DNA of 64,000 bases from Notamacropus eugenii. Taxonomy: Eukaryota; Chordata; Mammalia; Diprotodontia; Macropodidae. A model generated the notes under the pieces. It had not been told where the DNA came from, searched no databases, and saw only the letters and a list, made by a program, of their open reading frames with translations. The translations under genes and the position numbers were made by a program. The stretch covers positions 148,517,856 through 148,581,855 of the forward strand of contig NC_092875.1 of the NCBI RefSeq assembly GCF_028372415.1. The letters are read 5' to 3'. This document shows positions 60,507-64,000 of this stretch, one piece after another; within the stretch, counting starts at the first letter, position 1, and the number at the start of each line of letters is the position of its first letter.

Positions 60507-60568
60507 ATGACGTCCATCCATTTCGTCGTTCACCCGCTGCCGGGCACCGAGGACCAGCTCAATGACAG
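60507..60568 (+). CDS. UBR5: UBR5 first coding exon (partial gene)
   Basis: ATG at 60507 (A at -3) opens MTSIHFVVHPLPGTEDQLND followed by AG of a split Arg codon. The exon ends at 60568 before the donor GTAAGG (60569-60574). The peptide is the invariant N-terminus of vertebrate UBR5 (also EDD1), where it continues Arg-Leu-Arg-Glu-Val. The full protein, about 2,800 residues, is a mainly nuclear HECT-class E3 ubiquitin ligase with a UBA domain, an N-degron-binding UBR box, an MLLE domain and a C-terminal catalytic HECT domain; none of those lies in this window. It acts in N-degron degradation, K48-linked and branched chains, chromatin and DNA-damage signalling. The intron is phase 2. The remaining exons must lie beyond 64000. 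Confidence 0.96.
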
Positions 60569-63500
60569 GTAAGGGGGACGGGGAGGGGGAACCCCCAAGT
60601 TACCCTTCCCATCCTCCTAGACCTCCCATCTCCTCTTTGTGGGAGGTGGGGCAGTGCGACGCCACGGGGCCCGAGGGTGCTGGGGGGTGGGCTGGTGGGG
60701 TGTGTTTTTTTTGGGGGGGGAACGTGAAGAGGGGAGATTCTAGGTGTCTCACTCTCTCTTCCTCCTCCTCTTCCTGCCTCTCGGATATAGGCCTTATCCA
60801 GGGTAAACTTCTGTTACAGGGAAGAAGAGGAGAGGACTGGGGGAGGGGGAGGGGAGAGGAGAGGGAACCGAGGGTCTTATTCCAGCCCCCTCCTTGGGAA
60901 TCGTGTGGAACAGGAGAGAGGGGAACGAGCCAAGCAGCCCTTTTCCCTAGGAGGAGTAGCCTGTAATGACTGCCGGGCCCAGGCCCGAGGAATCCATATT
61001 AGTCAAAGTTGAATTGAGACAGACAATGCGGATGGGGGATGGTGGAGGTGAAAAGGGAGGGAAGGTGACCGAGGAGTCCGGGCCTCGGGGGTGGCGGTGG
61101 GGGGTGGAGGGGCTGGATGAAGCGTGCCCTGGATCTCTGGGTGGCCTGCATCCCCGGGCCAGATTGCTTTCAGAAGCCAGGGAGTATAGGCTTTGGCCCA
61201 CTACGGGAAAGGGGAGTAGCCCATTCGCAGTTTCGGGGGGGGGGATGCTAGTGGGGGGAGTTTGAACTGGAGGAAACGCCATATTATGATTATTTAATTT
61301 GAGCCCCCGCTGTGGTGAGGCATGCCGATCCAGGGAGGGGGTCGAATCCAAGCCAAGAGATGGAAGTGGTAGCACATCCCGAAATGGGTAGGCAGGCCCA
61401 TTATCACCGTCTCAGGCCAGCCTTTTGATGTTCGCTTTTTCTCTCTCTTTTTTGGTCTCTCCCCAACATCGTAGGGGGAGGGGTTTCCCCTTGGTAATTT
61501 GGCAGAAGAAAATATACCTTGGTCTACTTAGTAAAAACTCTTCTTAATCCCGGAGAAGGGTTGGCCACGGGGTTTGTGGGGTTAGTTACATATTGTTTTG
61601 TTTTTCAAAATTGGAATGTGTTGCTTACCGCTGTTCTTGCTCTCCGTGGCCTAGTACATAAGATACAGAATTGCAGGGCTGCACGTTCACTTTGAACCTA
61701 GAAAACCCAGGAAAAGTTCCTTCACTGTTGCAACAGAGGCTCGGAAAAGGTTGAGAAGAGGCCTCCATTAAATCCTGTCTTAGGTCCAACCCTGGGCTCA
61801 GTGTTTACAGGATCAGAAAGTAGGTCACTTTAAGCTTTCCCCTGTTAGTATGCTAGATCCTAAATATACTTGTGCGGGCCTTGGAAGGCCATCTCGGACT
61901 GAAGTTGGGGAGTTACGTGTAATTTTTGCCGGTGACCCGGTGACACAATTCGCATGACGCCCTGTTTGTCATGCGCTTCCCGGAGAGAGGAAGAGGCCTG
62001 CCTAACTTGCTGCTAAGAGATTGGCCTTCGTTTCTCTGTGTGTGTACGTATGTAAGCACTTCCAATGTGGCCAGCAGCAGTTCTTCAGTTAGAGGGCAAA
62101 GATGTTTCAAGAAATGTCCAATTTTGCTGAAGCCATGTTATTGTTTTTTTTTTAAGATTATGGTAGGAAATGAGTTAGCTGCATGGGGTTCTCAGAACTT
62201 TTCCAAGTTGCTTATTTTGAATTCATTTCTTTCAGTAGTCTATATTTTAAATGTCATTTTACCTGGATGCTTTTAAAGAGTCAAAGGCGCTTGATATATT
62301 TAGATAGTTTCTGTAAAATCAAGCCACTTGACAGCTGTAAGATTATCCTCCAAGTCTTCTGTATTTTTAATATGTCTTTTATATATAAAGCCAAACCCAA
62401 GGGGAAGTAGAGAAATGAATGTTTTCTCATATATATCTTAATTTGTATGTTCCAAGAATTTTGACTGCTGTTTTTCATAGAAAAACTTCAAATCAGCTTC
62501 TCAGTGTTTTTATAGGAGCAAGGTCTTTAATTTAAAAGTTTTTGTTTCTTTTTATGTATGTGAAAAATGTATAAGTATGTACCTTATTTTGTTAAGATCA
62601 TTATCACTATTAGTATGCCCAAGTAATCAACTTAAAAATTGTTGTTGAATATAATGCTTAGTATAGAAAATAACATCTCACATAAAAGAATGGAGTGATT
62701 AAAAAGGAAAGTATTTAAAGCTTAGAATATTTGTGTGTTATTTTTACATTACCTACAGTCTTCGCAGATGTTAAACACATACAGTGCTGTAAGTAGCATT
62801 TTTTAAAGTCATAGATAATAGTTATGGAAATGTCTTCCTGTGGATATTTTCTTTTCAGTTGTCAACATTTGGTACTGGAGTCATATACATAGTGCGATTT
62901 CGAAGTATTTAACTTTCATGGACATGTATAGAGAACCTCTTTTGAAAGAGACACATTTCACTATCTCTGGCAAGTTATGGAAACAAATATATTGTGGCAT
63001 TGCTTGTTAAAATCTAACACTTCAAGTATAAAAAACTTCTGTCTTGTGAATTCTTTTGAATTAAAAGGAAGCTTTAATTGAAAATACTTTGTTTTGATGG
63101 CTTAAGAGAAATTTTTATTAGGGTTCACTTAGTGATAGTTGTAGAAAAGACCTGTCATTCTTCATAATTATTCTACTACTATGGTACTTGATTCTGTAGA
63201 GTGAACATTCTTTAGTAGTCACAGATACTAAATTCTACATTGGCGTTTTGGATGGAGATGTGTATATTTTTTAAAATGCCAAATTTTTAATTCTACATTG
63301 TAAAACCGCAAGGTTAGAGCTAATTGTCTAAAGAATACTTTGTGGATCCTTCTAGCACTTGCTATGTCTACTTCAATCATACAGCCTTATATTTGTTTAC
63401 AAATATGTATTCTATGGAGATTCGCCTAAGTCAGGTATTTTGTCTGGTCTATTCTTAAATTTCAAGAATTGTGAACATTGTAGTGAATAAGGAAAATTAT

Positions 63501-64000
63501 GCCAGAATTTTTTTCTTTTTCTGATTTGCTGGTTCTTTTTATATATTTATTTACATATTTAAACAATAACTCGCACCACCTAAGTTCCATGGTAACTTTG
63601 ATTAAAACTGTCCTATAAAATACTAGGCTACCTTCTTGACATTTGCACCTAAATGTTAATTCCCGGTGACTAATTGGGAGTGGGTCCTGGGATGAATTGA
63701 AGTCTGTCCTCTGGAATGAGGATGCCCTGTATTGATACCCTGTGATGCTTTGAAGACTTTCAATCAACAAGCATTTATGAAGCCCTTACTATGTACCAAT
63801 TGTTAATCAACCAGCATTTTATTAAGCCCTTACAAAAATGTGCCAGGCATTGGTGCTAAATGCTGGTGATACACAGAAAGGTAAAAGGAGTTCACATTCT
63901 AATAGTGGAAGCAAACATGAAAATAACTTAAAAGTAAATCCTTGGGGTAGGGGTGGGATGAGGGGGAGAGAACAGGTTGTGAATTGTTTATGTTAAGTAG
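60569..64000 (+). other. UBR5: UBR5 intron 1 (5' portion)
   Basis: Starts with the donor GTAAGG and stays in the CpG island until about 61500, then becomes AT-rich. No second-exon sequence is found, so the intron continues past the window. From 61500 to about 63755 I see almost no interspersed repeats, in contrast to the upstream DNA. Confidence 0.85.
63755..63940 (+). repeat. Ancient interspersed repeat, 5' part duplicated
   Basis: 'tcaatcaacaagcatttatg' with 'gcccttactatgtaccaatt' is followed at once by a second start 'atcaaccagcattttattaa' with 'gcccttacaaaaatgtgcca', then 'aggagttcacattctaatag'. The family's opening is present twice in tandem. Confidence 0.6.

Larger units (their letters stand above)
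59450..61500 (+). promoter_or_regulatory. UBR5: UBR5 CpG-island promoter region
   Basis: Composition changes sharply from AT-rich repeats to GC- and CpG-rich DNA from about 59450, and falls off by about 61500. It contains CCAAT boxes, a long C/T-rich tract (59708-59788), GC-box-like CCCCGCC (near 59754-59760), a CGGAAG ETS-like site (59789-59794) and a YY1-type site (59831-59843). I see no TATA box at a fitting distance. Such promoters usually start transcription from several sites; here the likely zone is about 59700-59830, which is inference. Confidence 0.85.

Noticed and set aside
59575-60510. 311-codon open frame through the CpG island on the plus strand
   Set aside because: GC-rich DNA has few stops. 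The product is low-complexity Pro/Ser/Arg, starts upstream of the inferred transcription start zone, and its stop overlaps the true UBR5 ATG in another frame.
59997-60533. 178-codon minus-strand frame opposite the UBR5 leader
   Set aside because: Gly/Arg/Lys-rich mirror of the same GC-rich tract; no domain or splice context. An antisense RNA is possible but cannot be seen from sequence.
60947-61375. 142-codon minus-strand frame in intron 1
   Set aside because: Pro/Ser-rich with no recognisable domain, within the CpG island shoulder; expected by composition.

Overview
This is vertebrate nuclear DNA, almost certainly from a marsupial. The strongest clues are the repeats: tRNA-derived SINEs with RTE-derived tails, a second marsupial-type SINE in the Mar-1/CORE-SINE style, L1 and half-L1 (HAL1-like) copies of the opossum/Australidelphian type, and older MIR and L2 layers common to all mammals. 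The species cannot be read from the sequence. There are no operons, tRNA or rRNA genes, or CRISPR arrays.

Only one functional protein-coding gene is visible, at the right end. A GC-rich, CpG-rich, TATA-less promoter (about 59.45-61.5 kb) drives the + strand first exon of UBR5, a giant HECT-type E3 ubiquitin ligase. The coding part of exon 1 (60507-60568) encodes MTSIHFVVHPLPGTEDQLND plus a split Arg codon, then a consensus splice donor. The rest of the window to 64000 is intron 1. The leader holds a YY1-type AAGATGGCGGC motif whose ATG opens a 14-codon uORF. Two CCAAT boxes lie upstream.

About 59 kb of gene-poor DNA lies 5' of UBR5 and is built mostly from retrotransposons nested in one another. 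It runs: SINE, ancient repeat and an RTE LINE with an inverted 5' half (0-2.4 kb); L1 5' piece (2.9-4.1 kb); little-recognised DNA (4.1-5.8 kb); L1/HAL1 pieces (6-9.8 kb); a HAL1-like element (11.1-13.9 kb); a large minus-strand L1 (14.65-24.8 kb) carrying a SINE, a + strand L1 3' end and a block with a PABPC4 retrocopy; MIR/L2/SINE-rich DNA (25-34 kb) with a candidate solitary LTR; a BLOC1S2 retrocopy with target-site duplications (34.27-35.27 kb); an L1 5' piece (35.4-36.4 kb); CR1, L2, MIR and SINE mixtures (37-48.8 kb); a HAL1-like element (48.8-51.9 kb) and a 5'-truncated L1 (52.1-54.5 kb); L2, MIR and one more L1 3' end (54.9-59.1 kb).

Both processed pseudogenes are dead copies of host mRNAs. 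I see no undescribed multi-gene system. The most informative observations are retrotransposition scars (twin priming, paired empty and filled SINE sites, nested insertions, different HAL1 junctions) and the UBR5 promoter/uORF arrangement. Repeat boundaries were judged by eye and are usually good to about 10-30 bases.
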